Assembly (NCBI GenBank): GCA_001770205.1
Contig: MEQL01000049.1
Location: forward strand, 1 to 64,000
Direction: 5' to 3'
DNA length: 64,000 bases
DNA from: Bdellovibrionales bacterium RIFOXYD12_FULL_39_22
GTDB lineage: Bacteria; Bdellovibrionota; Bacteriovoracia; Bacteriovoracales; Bacteriovoracaceae
Positions 1-6,907 of this stretch are shown here, one piece after another. The translations under genes were made by a program, and so were the position numbers. The first letter of the stretch is position 1; each line of letters opens with the position of its first letter. The notes below the pieces were generated by a model. It was not told where the DNA came from and searched no databases. It saw only the letters and a program-made list of their open reading frames with translations.

Positions 1-90
1 ATTGTAACATAAAGTATGCCTCCTTATTTGATAACTATTTTTCAAGGATGGCAGATAAATCAGACTAAATCACTGACTGCTGTGAAAGCC

Positions 91-327
91 TTACATTAAG
101 CACCGGTTGGCAATTGAACCAGCTCCTTGTTCTGCAATATATTGGCACAAATCGAGACCATATATGGAATAATACCCAGAGTTTACTATTTGATCGCATT
201 CATTTGCGGTACTAGAGAAGCTCGTCCTTCCCACTTCGTCGCAGACATTTTGAGGAGTGAGGGAGTATGCAAACGAAAGATTACTAAATACAGTACTTGC
301 TAATAAAAGGACTAAAACTTGTTTCAT
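91..327 (-). CDS. small secreted four-cysteine protein
   Basis: Encodes about 78 residues starting MKQVLVLLLAS, a clear signal peptide ending near Phe-Ala, followed by a short mature domain with four cysteines (in NVC, ANEC, LDLC and NRC contexts) that could form two disulfides in the periplasm or outside the cell. The longer frame to 369 is possible, but the ATG at 327 has a GAGG Shine-Dalgarno about 6 bases upstream, so it is preferred. The gene has the same orientation as the next minus-strand genes and its 5' end abuts an interspersed repeat (346-476). I do not recognise the family. No function can be assigned. Confidence 0.6.
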   Translation of the reverse strand: MKQVLVLLLASTVFSNLSFAYSLTPQNVCDEVGRTSFSSTANECDQIVNSGYYSIYGLDLCQYIAEQGAGSIANRCLM

Positions 328-345
328 AATAACCTCACTCACTTT

Positions 346-476
346 CCTAATATTAAAAATCTGGGCCATGCTCGTTATTTCTCAATCTTTGCGATCCTGC
401 TCCGAAAAGCTCATCTTTCTGCGCAAGATCTATTATCCGCCAACATTCCCGAGCACAGTCTGCTTATAACTAGATT
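346..476 (-). repeat. ~130-bp interspersed structured repeat, copy A
   Basis: Near full-length copy of a repeat also found at 2597-2726 and 3255-3385, with a truncated copy at 885-920. The copies share the blocks AAAAATCTGGGCC, TATTATCCGCCAA and the central AAAGCTCATCTTTCTGCGC-type segment, and differ by scattered substitutions (about 80% identity by eye). It fills the gap between the stop of the gene at 494-862 and the start of the gene at 91-327. On the minus strand, TGCTCG near one end can pair with CGAGCA near the other, around an inner ATCTTGCG/CGCAA-AGAT stem, so the whole element could fold as a long imperfect hairpin. Confidence 0.8.
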
Positions 477-493
477 AAGAAGTTTAGCTCCGT

Positions 494-862
494 TTAATTT
501 TTTTGTTCTAAGTTTGGATCAATAATACACATTGAAGTTGCTTCAGCTAGTTCCGTTAATCTTTTTGAAAGTTCTTTTGCATGAATTGGCATTCTCTGTC
601 TGTACAAGTAAGCAATCTCATCAACTCGTTGAACATCCCGCGCTCCAGTAGCGTCTGCGGCTATAAATTGAGCATCTGCTGATAATGCATATAAAATTCC
701 TTCTAATTGAGACTTATAACGACTACATGTTTTAACTCTCGCGATCTGCTCTTTTCGGTCCTGTATCTGTTGATCTCCCATTTCTTTGAGATCTTGTACT
801 AAAGTGTCCGCAAAAGTTGAAACTGCAAAAAAAGTTAATAAGCCGGCAATCATTTTTCTCAT
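494..862 (-). CDS. small secreted protein, family unknown
   Basis: Encodes about 122 residues beginning MRKMIAGLLTFFAVSTFA, a signal peptide predicted to be cut after Phe-Ala. The mature part is hydrophilic and mostly helical in appearance, with only two cysteines (KTCSRY and SMCII), suggesting a soluble periplasmic or secreted protein. The ATG at 862 is chosen over an upstream one at 880 because AAGGAG lies 6-8 bases before it. The gene is followed by repeat copy A and preceded by truncated copy B, so it behaves like one unit of a cassette-like series. I do not recognise the family. Confidence 0.6.
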   Translation of the reverse strand: MRKMIAGLLTFFAVSTFADTLVQDLKEMGDQQIQDRKEQIARVKTCSRYKSQLEGILYALSADAQFIAADATGARDVQRVDEIAYLYRQRMPIHAKELSKRLTELAEATSMCIIDPNLEQKN

Positions 863-884
863 AATTTTCTCCTTGTTCATTAAT

Positions 885-920
885 CAAATATTAAAAATCT
901 GGGCCATGCCCGTTATTTCT
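885..920 (-). repeat. truncated copy B of the interspersed repeat
   Basis: Matches only the first ~36 bases of copies A, C and D (AATATTAAAAATCTGGGCC through CGTTATTTCT) and then diverges abruptly at 921. It lies directly upstream of the gene at 494-862. The breakpoint is about 120-330 bases left of the dead IS110-family element, so the truncation may be linked to that insertion or to an associated deletion; this link is inferred. Confidence 0.65.
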
Positions 921-1064
921 AAAGCAGGCGAAACCTCCATCTGGACACGCATTATTATATAAGCTCAGTGTAGTGCAAAGTTGAGTGCAATAATATAGTA
1001 ACTATTAGTAGCTGTAATTTTTTACCATCCTGTCAATTTTTTTTACATTTAATAAAACTAAGAA

Positions 1065-1245
1065 GGCGCAAGGACGAAACCATAACGGGATTGAGCATGG
1101 ATATGGCTCCAACTCGGATCTAATTTGTTCGGAGATCTACTCCAAGGACGCAGAATTGTTCTCAAGATTTATTTTTGAAGACGGATAGCAAAGTTTGCAT
1201 TTTTCTAGATTGCCTACCTTCTTATTAACTTTTTTGGGGAGGTAT
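1065..1245 (+). ncRNA. candidate bridge-RNA region of the IS110-type element
   Basis: Non-coding leader immediately upstream of the transposase. It contains several short potential hairpins: GAGC (1093-1096) with GCTC (1106-1109), GATCT (1117-1121) with AGATC (1133-1137), and GGAG (1131-1134) with CTCC (1140-1143), the last two being mutually exclusive. Bridge RNAs of IS110-group elements come from this position and consist of stem-loops that pair with target and donor DNA. The assignment rests on position plus small hairpins; the target- and donor-binding loops were not identified. The rest of 921-1064 shows no gene. Confidence 0.45.
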
Positions 1246-1248
1246 TTA

Positions 1249-2510
1249 ATGGAGTCAATTCACAATGCAGTCGCTGGTGTAGATGTTCACCAATAAAAAC
1301 TAACCATCACAACATTAGTTGGAAAAGATTCCGGCAAAATCACCAAAACAACGTGGGGAGTGCGCCACTTACACCGATGATTTAGTTGCTGCTGGCAAAA
1401 AAATTAAATCACTCGGTGTTACTGAAGTTGCGATGGAGAGCTCCGGTGTCTACTGGAAACCTGTTTTCAATGTCTGGTCCAAGATGGGGATTAACATCAC
1501 CCTGGGTAATGCCTATCACATCAAAAATGTTCCTGGCAGGAAAACTGACATTAAAGACAGTGAATGGCTTGCTCAACTCCATCGCAATGGACTCATCAGG
1601 CCCTTTATATCCCGGCAGAAGAGTTTAGGAAATTACGAGATCTGACTCGCCATCGAGGGAATCTTGAAAAGGACATTATTGATGTTAAAAACAGGATTCA
1701 AAGGACCTTGGAGGATGGGAATATTAAACTGAAGTCAGCTATCTCAAACGTCTTTGGTGTCGCTGGTAGAAAAGTTTTAAAGGCCATCATAGAGGGGGAA
1801 AAAGATCCTGATGTTTTGGCCGGCCTTGTTGACACTAATGTAAAAGCGAAAAAGGAGGTGATTAAAAAATCGCTAAATCATACTATAGATGAGACAAATT
1901 TATTTCTTCTGAACAATATGTACAGTCAATTACTATACCTTGAACATCTTGCACAAGAGTTGGGAAAAAAAATGACGATATGATGACACCCTATAACGAG
2001 TTTATTAAAAAGTTAGATAAAATACCCGGAATCGATAAAATTACAGCACAAATCATTATTGCTGAGGGCACAACGGATATGAAAAAATTTAAAGACGCAA
2101 AGTCATTTGCGGCCTGGGCGGGAGTGGCATCTGGGAACCATGAATCTGCTGGTAAAAAAAAGAGGGCCAAAGCACGCAAAGGTAATCCAGCGTTAAAGAA
2201 GGCACTTGTTATTGCTGCCAATGGTGCAGTAAAAAAGAAAAACACATTCTACAATGCCAAGTATTTCCGACTAACTATGAAAACGGGACCAGCAAACAAG
2301 GCAAAAGTCGCTATTGCAAACAGAATGGCCATGGCGATCTACTGTATATTATCCAAAAATAACGTACGATATCATGAGATGGGTACTGCAAGGGTGGTGG
2401 ATGAGGGGAAAAAAATTAAAAATCTTATCAATCAGCTAAAATCTTTAGGGGTTGAAGTAAACCATTGTACAAAAGAAAAAATTGAAGCTGTGGTAAAAGT
2501 CTCGGCATAA
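1249..2510 (+). pseudogene. IS110-family transposase, interrupted
   Basis: Starts at an ATG with GGGAGG upstream. The N-terminal RuvC-like DEDD part is visible (AGVDVH with the first Asp, MESSGVYW with the Glu, GRKTDIKDSEWLAQL with the two later Asp residues), then a helical linker and the C-terminal Transposase_20 region (IPGIDKITAQIIIAEG, FAAWAGVASGNHESAGKKK). An in-frame TAA lies at 1294-1296, and the reading frame shifts near 1350, near 1605 and near 1980, so four lesions separate the pieces now open at 1319-1645, 1564-1983 and 1980-2510. The gene is non-functional as a single protein; the multiple lesions indicate an old insertion. Confidence 0.9.
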
Positions 2511-2596
2511 GTTGGTTTAAAAATTTTATAATAATTCAGTCTTTGATTTAAAGACCAGGGGAGGATTTTGCTCTTTGAAAAAGTTCGCTTATATAG

Positions 2597-2726
2597 CAAT
2601 AGTAAAAATCTGGGCCGCGCCCGTTATGTCTCAACTTTTTTGGTCTTGCTCAGAAAAGCTTATCTTTCTGCGCAAGAACTATTATCCGCCAATGTTACCA
2701 AGCACAAGTCACTTACAATCTTAGTT
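2597..2726 (-). repeat. interspersed structured repeat, copy C
   Basis: Full-length copy. Its right end overlaps the stop codon (2721-2723) of the minus-strand kinase gene. On the minus strand it contains TCTTGC-G-CAGAAAG, a short loop, then CTTTTCTG-A-GCAAGA, an almost perfect hairpin, and outer arms GTGCTTG and CGGGCGC that pair with G-T wobbles. The corresponding arms in copy A are GTGCTCG and CGAGCAT, so the pairing is kept despite base changes. Confidence 0.8.
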
Positions 2727-3209
2727 AATGGCATCTAATACTTTGTTTACGGATTCTTCAATTGAATTATATGTGTTATCAATTTTTTTTGATTTCATTT
2801 CATCATACAAGTTTGAATTAATAATACTATCTAGAAAAATTTCATCTTCTATACCACGCTGACGAAGCCTTTTTTTCAACTCTTCTTCCAAGCATGTTAT
2901 AGTTACTATTACTAATTTATAATCAATATCCTTAAGTTTGCTGAGAAATCTTTTAAAAACTACTTCTTTGTCAATTACCCAACTAAAAATAACATTTTGA
3001 TAAAAAGTATTATTCAGATAGTTTCGAAGAAGGAATAGAGTATTACTTTCAATCATATTAATATTTTCATCAGTAAAGCATATAGGATTCATCATCCAGC
3101 ACCAGTCAGCATCAAGCCAGATGCTTTTGTCCATTTTTTTATAAAGGACTTTGCATATCGATGATTTTCCTACGGCCATATTGCCATTTATTATAATCAG
3201 TTTTTTCAT
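2721..3209 (-). CDS. small P-loop kinase-like protein
   Basis: Encodes 162 residues with a Walker A motif at residues 9-16 (GNMAVGKS) directly after a hydrophobic strand (KKLIIIN), the layout of small-molecule kinases of the AAA_33/adenylate-kinase-like group. WLDADW at about residue 31 fits the acidic second-strand motif, and KKRLRQRG near residue 112 resembles an arginine-rich lid. Probably a cytoplasmic ATP-dependent phosphotransferase; the substrate cannot be told. Members of this group include antibiotic phosphotransferases and nucleotide kinases. The gene is flanked by repeat copies C (at its stop) and D (45 bases upstream of its ATG), and there is no clear ribosome binding site. Confidence 0.65.
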   Translation of the reverse strand: MKKLIIINGNMAVGKSSICKVLYKKMDKSIWLDADWCWMMNPICFTDENINMIESNTLFLLRNYLNNTFYQNVIFSWVIDKEVVFKRFLSKLKDIDYKLVIVTITCLEEELKKRLRQRGIEDEIFLDSIINSNLYDEMKSKKIDNTYNSIEESVNKVLDAIN

Positions 3210-3254
3210 TTTAATTATGTAGCCTTTGTGAAGCAGATAGAGATTTTCTCTAAA

Positions 3255-3385
3255 CCTAATATTAAAAATCTAGGTCATGCCCATTATTTCTCAACTATCG
3301 TGATCTTGCTCAGAAAAGCCCGCCTTTCCGCGCCAGATTCATTATCTGCCAACGCTCCCATTCACAGTTCACTCATTAATCTAGT
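3255..3385 (-). repeat. interspersed structured repeat, copy D
   Basis: Full-length copy between the kinase gene (2721-3209) and the duplicated-domain secreted protein gene (3381-3776), overlapping the latter's TAG stop. It is the most diverged copy (for example CTAGGTC replacing CTGGGCC) but keeps the central hairpin segment, with CGGAAAG facing CTTTTCTG on the minus strand through a G-T wobble. Confidence 0.75.
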
Positions 3386-3776
3386 ATTTGCTGATTCTCG
3401 AAATTTCAACATAATGATCTCCAGAAAGAGTTGTTTGAACTAATCCATTTGAAGAAATATCTAAAATTTCTGTTTTCATTTGATCAAACGCATAATTTTG
3501 AATAACAGTTTCTCCAATTTTAAAAGTTACTCTATTAAAAAACCTAAACTCGCTATAGCTATCAACGCTCTTGTATTTTTTTATTCTCGAAATTTCAACA
3601 TAATGATCTCCAGAAAGAGTTGTTTGAACTAATCCACTTGAAGAAATATCTAAAATTTCTGTTTTCATTTGATCAAACGCATAATTTTGAATAACAGTTT
3701 CTCCAATTTTGAAATCTGCGCCCAATGTCAGATAACTTGTTACAATCAGCAATAATATAAAAAGCTGCTTTCTCAT
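3381..3776 (-). CDS. secreted protein with recently duplicated domain
   Basis: Encodes about 131 residues. MRKQLFILLLIVTSYLTLGA is a signal peptide; the ATG at 3776 is preceded by AGGGGATC, so it is preferred to the upstream one at 3815. The mature protein is two copies of a ~42-residue unit beginning FKIGETVIQNYAFD and ending DHYVEISRI, joined by a linker of about 20 residues. The units look like small all-beta repeats, possibly SH3-like barrels, but I do not recognise a named family. The DNA copies are almost identical, so the duplication is recent. The gene ends inside repeat copy D. Confidence 0.65.
   Translation of the reverse strand: MRKQLFILLLIVTSYLTLGADFKIGETVIQNYAFDQMKTEILDISSSGLVQTTLSGDHYVEISRIKKYKSVDSYSEFRFFNRVTFKIGETVIQNYAFDQMKTEILDISSNGLVQTTLSGDHYVEISRISKY
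3394..3710 (-). repeat. intragenic direct duplication, two ~128-bp copies
   Basis: Positions 3394-3521 and 3583-3710 are direct repeats 189 bases apart. I see a single clear difference inside them (CCATTTG against CCACTTG). Each encodes one domain unit of the secreted protein at 3381-3776. Confidence 0.85.
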
Positions 3777-4003
3777 AAATGATCCCCTTATTTCAACCAA
3801 ATAATTAATATTCAAAACACACTCATAAATCGTCTACGTTAGTGAGTGTAGCATGAGGGCAGAGGCCAAATGTTGGAAAAAAAAATTTATGTCCACAATT
3901 ACATACTCTGTACAAGAATTGTGCAGGCATAACATCTTGGAATCTTACCAACCCAGCAGATCATAACTTATTAATCTGAACACTCGGCTATCACGAATGG
4001 CCT

Positions 4004-4495
4004 GTGTATCAACTGACTGCAACACTCGACGCCTTGGGCCTTATAATGGCCTCGCGGCGATCAATTCATAGAACTTTTTTCTATCCTTATTCCTTGTATT
4101 TTGGCACTTACGAAGACATTATTCAGACATTCGCATCATGGAGAATTTTAGACCTGACCACCCTTTTGAAAAAAGTTGACTACAATTATTCACACCAGGC
4201 ATTTGCAAAAAGATTGAAGAAGCTAGAGGATTCTGGTTACCTTTCATCTGTCTATTTTTAAAACTATCGCAAGTATCTATCGCAAGTATCTTTTTTTGAC
4301 AGAGAAAGGATTGTCAAAGGCCGGACTAACTAAAGCGTGGGCGGGGAACAAGAAGATTATTCAAAAACATTTGCTAATCTTAAAGATGCGATAACGTGGC
4401 AGGCCAATTTTCACCCTTCACTTCCTGATGTAGTTGTAAAAAATATCTGCAACCGTGGCCTGCTTGAGCAGCTGGCCATTAATTTCATGGTATAG
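4004..4495 (+). pseudogene. broken gene of unknown family, possible winged-helix fragment
   Basis: A GTG-started frame gives 85 residues ending at 4261, including a helix-rich part (ASWRILDLTTLLKK and FAKRLKKLEDSGYL) that looks like a winged-helix segment. Downstream, shifted frames continue with plausible protein sequence (LFLTEKGLSKAG, then DAITWQANFHPSLPD up to a TAG near 4493), so at least two frameshifts are likely. A 13-base direct duplication (CTATCGCAAGTAT, twice, from about 4263) sits at the first break and may have caused it. The original function is unknown; winged-helix proteins of mobile elements are one possibility. Confidence 0.4.
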
Positions 4496-4588
4496 ATTCC
4501 TGCGAAAACATGTTTTTTTAATAGCTTTAATTTTTTTTACTCATGGAATGTAGATAAAACAAGGAAAATTATCGTATAGGTAGATTTT

Positions 4589-5415
4589 TCAACCATTAAG
4601 ATAATTAAGCCCCATCAGCAGCGCCTCTAATTTTTGAATTATTAGTTTCTCCTCTTCCTCACTACTTGTTCTAGAGAGGACGATCATACTTCGCGCCAAT
4701 TTTTCCTTGCGTATAGAATCACTCAAAATATTTTTTATTAGTTGCACATGATCTTCGTTGGTAAAATTTTTAATTCGAAGGCCCATTAACGCAACTACCG
4801 CCGAACTAGATTCGTGGTCGAATTTTTCTAAAATATCAATATGATTATCTAATAAACATTCGTAGGCGTCAGGATCTATTTTTTCGTAGTTGGAAATGAT
4901 ATAGTTTATATCTTGAGCATCTCTTTGCCGGGAGGGATTTTCGTTCCAGGAGACAATTTTTAAGGCCACCAGCATTTCCGGAGTAACTACTTTTACTTCG
5001 CTTTTTCCAAACCTTATAACTTTCGAACTATTCAAGGCTTGTTGATAACCAGTTACGGTTACAATCGAGTCATAAAAGGGCGGCCATGATACCTGGCCAT
5101 TTTACTCGACGCCCCCAAAGGGCAAAAGATCAAAAGGAGTACCATTATAGTAATATCTCGACTTGTTTTTTTCGCTGTTACCCGGCCTGATCTTGGAGTC
5201 TTGTCAAAATAAGTCGCGCAGTAATTCTAATGTATCCCAAGAGTCAATCAAAAGCGCAAAATCTACATCAGAGGTTTTTCTAGGAGAGAGCGCGCTAATC
5301 CTGCTTCTTGGGAGATTATATCTCGTGCCATTGCCCCTACGATGAAAAAATCAATGTTTAGATATTTAAAGTGTTTGCCAAGTCCTTCGACAATATTTTC
5401 AAAATCAGTATTCAT
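4589..5415 (-). pseudogene. AbiEii-like nucleotidyltransferase toxin, inactivated
   Basis: Read from an ATG at 5415, the protein begins MNTDFENIVEGLGKHF and reaches FFIVGAMARDII, the nucleotide-binding start of this nucleotidyltransferase family. After a frameshift near 5285 the catalytic SDVDFALLID motif continues. In-frame stops follow at about 5205 (TGA) and 5108 (TAA), with TPFDLLPFGG between them. The C-terminal part (from about 5035 to 4589, VTPEMLVALKIVSW and QRDAQDINYI) remains open. Intact relatives transfer nucleotides to RNA targets such as tRNA and act as type IV toxins. The start overlaps the end of the antitoxin gene by 11 bases, the usual operon layout. Three lesions mean no active toxin is expected. 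Confidence 0.8.
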
Positions 5416-6442
5416 ATTTGGCAAGTGTGGTTTTAATTTGCTTTTTTAGAATTTCGGCAGTTTCAAGATTTCTATCAATTCCCGAATTAAGTAGTTCACA
5501 ATAGGTAATAAAATCAGGAATGGTGCCATCGTTGTTATTTAATTCAGTCGGCCAAAAACATTTGGAGATTTTTATCTGGCCTTTAGGATCTTTTTTTAAG
5601 CGAAGTATTTTTAATAAAGAAGAGATATTATCCTCATATGTATAAATATTAAAAAATTCTGGCGTCAGGTAATCCGTGCGGATTGCGGCGGCCGCTTCAC
5701 CCCCCCAGTATGAATCTGTGGTAATGGATTTTTTTTTCCATGATCCAAAAAAGCTATTATCAAGAGGAGAAAATTTCCCCAAGAGGTTATTCTTTTTTGT
5801 CTCAAAATCTAAAAGAGAAATTCGACATCTTGCGGCCAGATCTTCAAAACGGCCAAAATAGCGCTGTCTGTTTTTGGAAATAATTAATTTATAACTATAA
5901 AAATTTTTCAACGCTTTATTAACAGCCCCCAATGACAGATCAAGCTTTTCTGCCAGATCTCTCTGGGTAAAGGTCAACGCCTCTGGGCGACAGGCCAAAT
6001 ATAGCATTAATTTAATGTTGCTTTCTGCGCGCAAACCCTTTTGCTTAATTGGGTTGTCGATCGTGAGCGTTTTGCTTTTGGAAAGAAGTAGATTTAGAGG
6101 AAGAAACAATTTTTTGTCAATTTCATAAAAACCAATCCCTTGTTCTTTTAAACTATCTTCAATTTTTTGTTCAATAGAGTATGCTACTAAAATGCTAATC
6201 CCTTCAAAATTTTTGGCAATCTCTATAAAACGTTTGAGTTGAGTTATGTGAGAAACTTGTTCCTTGGTCTCAATTAAGATTGGAACTTCGATTGTTCCAA
6301 CTTGGAGAGACAAAAAGAAATCTGGAGAGTAGTTGATTCCGATAGGAACCTTTCCATGATTTTCGACTATTTTCAATCCCAGCTCTTCATCAAAAAGGTG
6401 TTCAATTTTTGCCAGGTACTGTTTTTCTAGCTTATTGTCCAT
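5405..6442 (-). CDS. AbiEi-like antitoxin of a type IV toxin-antitoxin system
   Basis: Encodes about 345 residues, uninterrupted. The N-terminal half has a restriction-endonuclease-like look (VPILIETKEQ, then a strand ILVAYSI), as in the longer AbiEi-type partners. A helix-turn-helix lies at about residues 155-195 (TFTQRDLAEKLDLSLGAVNKALKNF), fitting a DNA-binding autorepressor. The ATG at 6442 has GGAG six bases upstream, while an upstream TTG at 6454 overlaps that site, so 6442 is chosen. In intact systems this protein neutralises the nucleotidyltransferase toxin and represses the operon. Here the toxin is a pseudogene, leaving an orphan antitoxin that could still regulate, or protect against incoming toxins; that role is inferred. 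Confidence 0.75.
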   Translation of the reverse strand: MDNKLEKQYLAKIEHLFDEELGLKIVENHGKVPIGINYSPDFFLSLQVGTIEVPILIETKEQVSHITQLKRFIEIAKNFEGISILVAYSIEQKIEDSLKEQGIGFYEIDKKLFLPLNLLLSKSKTLTIDNPIKQKGLRAESNIKLMLYLACRPEALTFTQRDLAEKLDLSLGAVNKALKNFYSYKLIISKNRQRYFGRFEDLAARCRISLLDFETKKNNLLGKFSPLDNSFFGSWKKKSITTDSYWGGEAAAAIRTDYLTPEFFNIYTYEDNISSLLKILRLKKDPKGQIKISKCFWPTELNNNDGTIPDFITYCELLNSGIDRNLETAEILKKQIKTTLAKYEY

Positions 6443-6471
6443 TTTTTGCTCCAATCACCTATATAATACCC

Positions 6472-6508
6472 ATTATAGCACATATTCTATTTTAAGTGAA
6501 CATATGCT
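6472..6508 (-). promoter_or_regulatory. promoter overlapped by an inverted-repeat operator
   Basis: On the minus strand TTCACT (6500-6495) and TATAAT (6477-6472) are 17 bases apart, a good sigma-70-like promoter for the antitoxin gene. An imperfect inverted repeat, AGCACATATTC (6477-6487) and GAACATATGCT (6498-6508), matches at 9 of 11 positions and covers the spacer and -35 region. This is where an AbiEi-type repressor would be expected to bind. Confidence 0.6.
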
Positions 6509-6513
6509 AGAAT

Positions 6514-6907
6514 GTGAACACGACATTAAATATCAAGTATATAGCAAAGAATGTTCATGATGTCGTTGCAGTTTGCGAAATTATAAACATTGTCAACAAA
6601 CGAAAATATACGAACAGTGACATTTGTTTAAGACTTCGGGGAATTAGATCAATGCGACAAAAAAATGCCCTCAAGTTGTCTTTAAGTGGGAAGCTGGACT
6701 TAGTAAAAACTGAAATTTGCAAAATTGTTTTGGGCCATAAGTTTGATCAAAATATCTTAGATAATTTTAAGGTGGGGATCGGCGTAAACGGTAGAATAAT
6801 TTTTAGATTTCATGATCTTGCTCTGTTGTTTTTTCTATTTACTTGCATATGCTTCTTCCGCTATCCTCTTTTTGATTTATTTTTTCTAATTTTATCTCGA
6901 GGATACA
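6514..6907. other. intergenic stretch without a convincing gene
   Basis: A GTG-started frame (6514-6987, plus) is open here but lacks a ribosome binding site, shows no recognisable motif, ends as a hydrophobic low-complexity stretch and overlaps the start of the next, clearly real gene in another frame. It may be a relic. The last ~20 bases hold the AGGA ribosome binding site of the downstream gene. Confidence 0.4.

Larger units (their letters stand above)
1040..2600 (+). mobile_element. degenerate IS110-family insertion sequence (ends approximate)
   Basis: Contains a recognisable but broken IS110-family (DEDD) transposase at 1249-2510, preceded by a non-coding leader of about 200 bases as usual for this group, where the recombination-directing bridge RNA is encoded. 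IS110 elements lack conspicuous terminal inverted repeats and make little or no target duplication, so the exact ends cannot be read from sequence alone; the given ends simply bracket the leader and the 3' tail. It sits between truncated repeat copy B and full copy C. The element cannot be autonomously mobile because its transposase is interrupted. Confidence 0.7.

Noticed and set aside
346-476. Calling the repeats attC sites outright.
   Set aside because: No canonical core-site pair at the ends and no integron integrase in view, so only the resemblance is reported.
1319-2510. Three separate small genes in the IS region.
   Set aside because: Their products are consecutive pieces of one IS110-family transposase separated by frameshifts, so a single pseudogene is reported.
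346-3385. The repeated units might be a CRISPR array.
   Set aside because: The units are ~130 bp, imperfect and separated by whole genes; no short identical repeats with uniform spacers and no cas genes.
4589-5035. A complete 148-residue gene.
   Set aside because: It is only the C-terminal part of a nucleotidyltransferase whose N-terminal motifs lie upstream in other frames.
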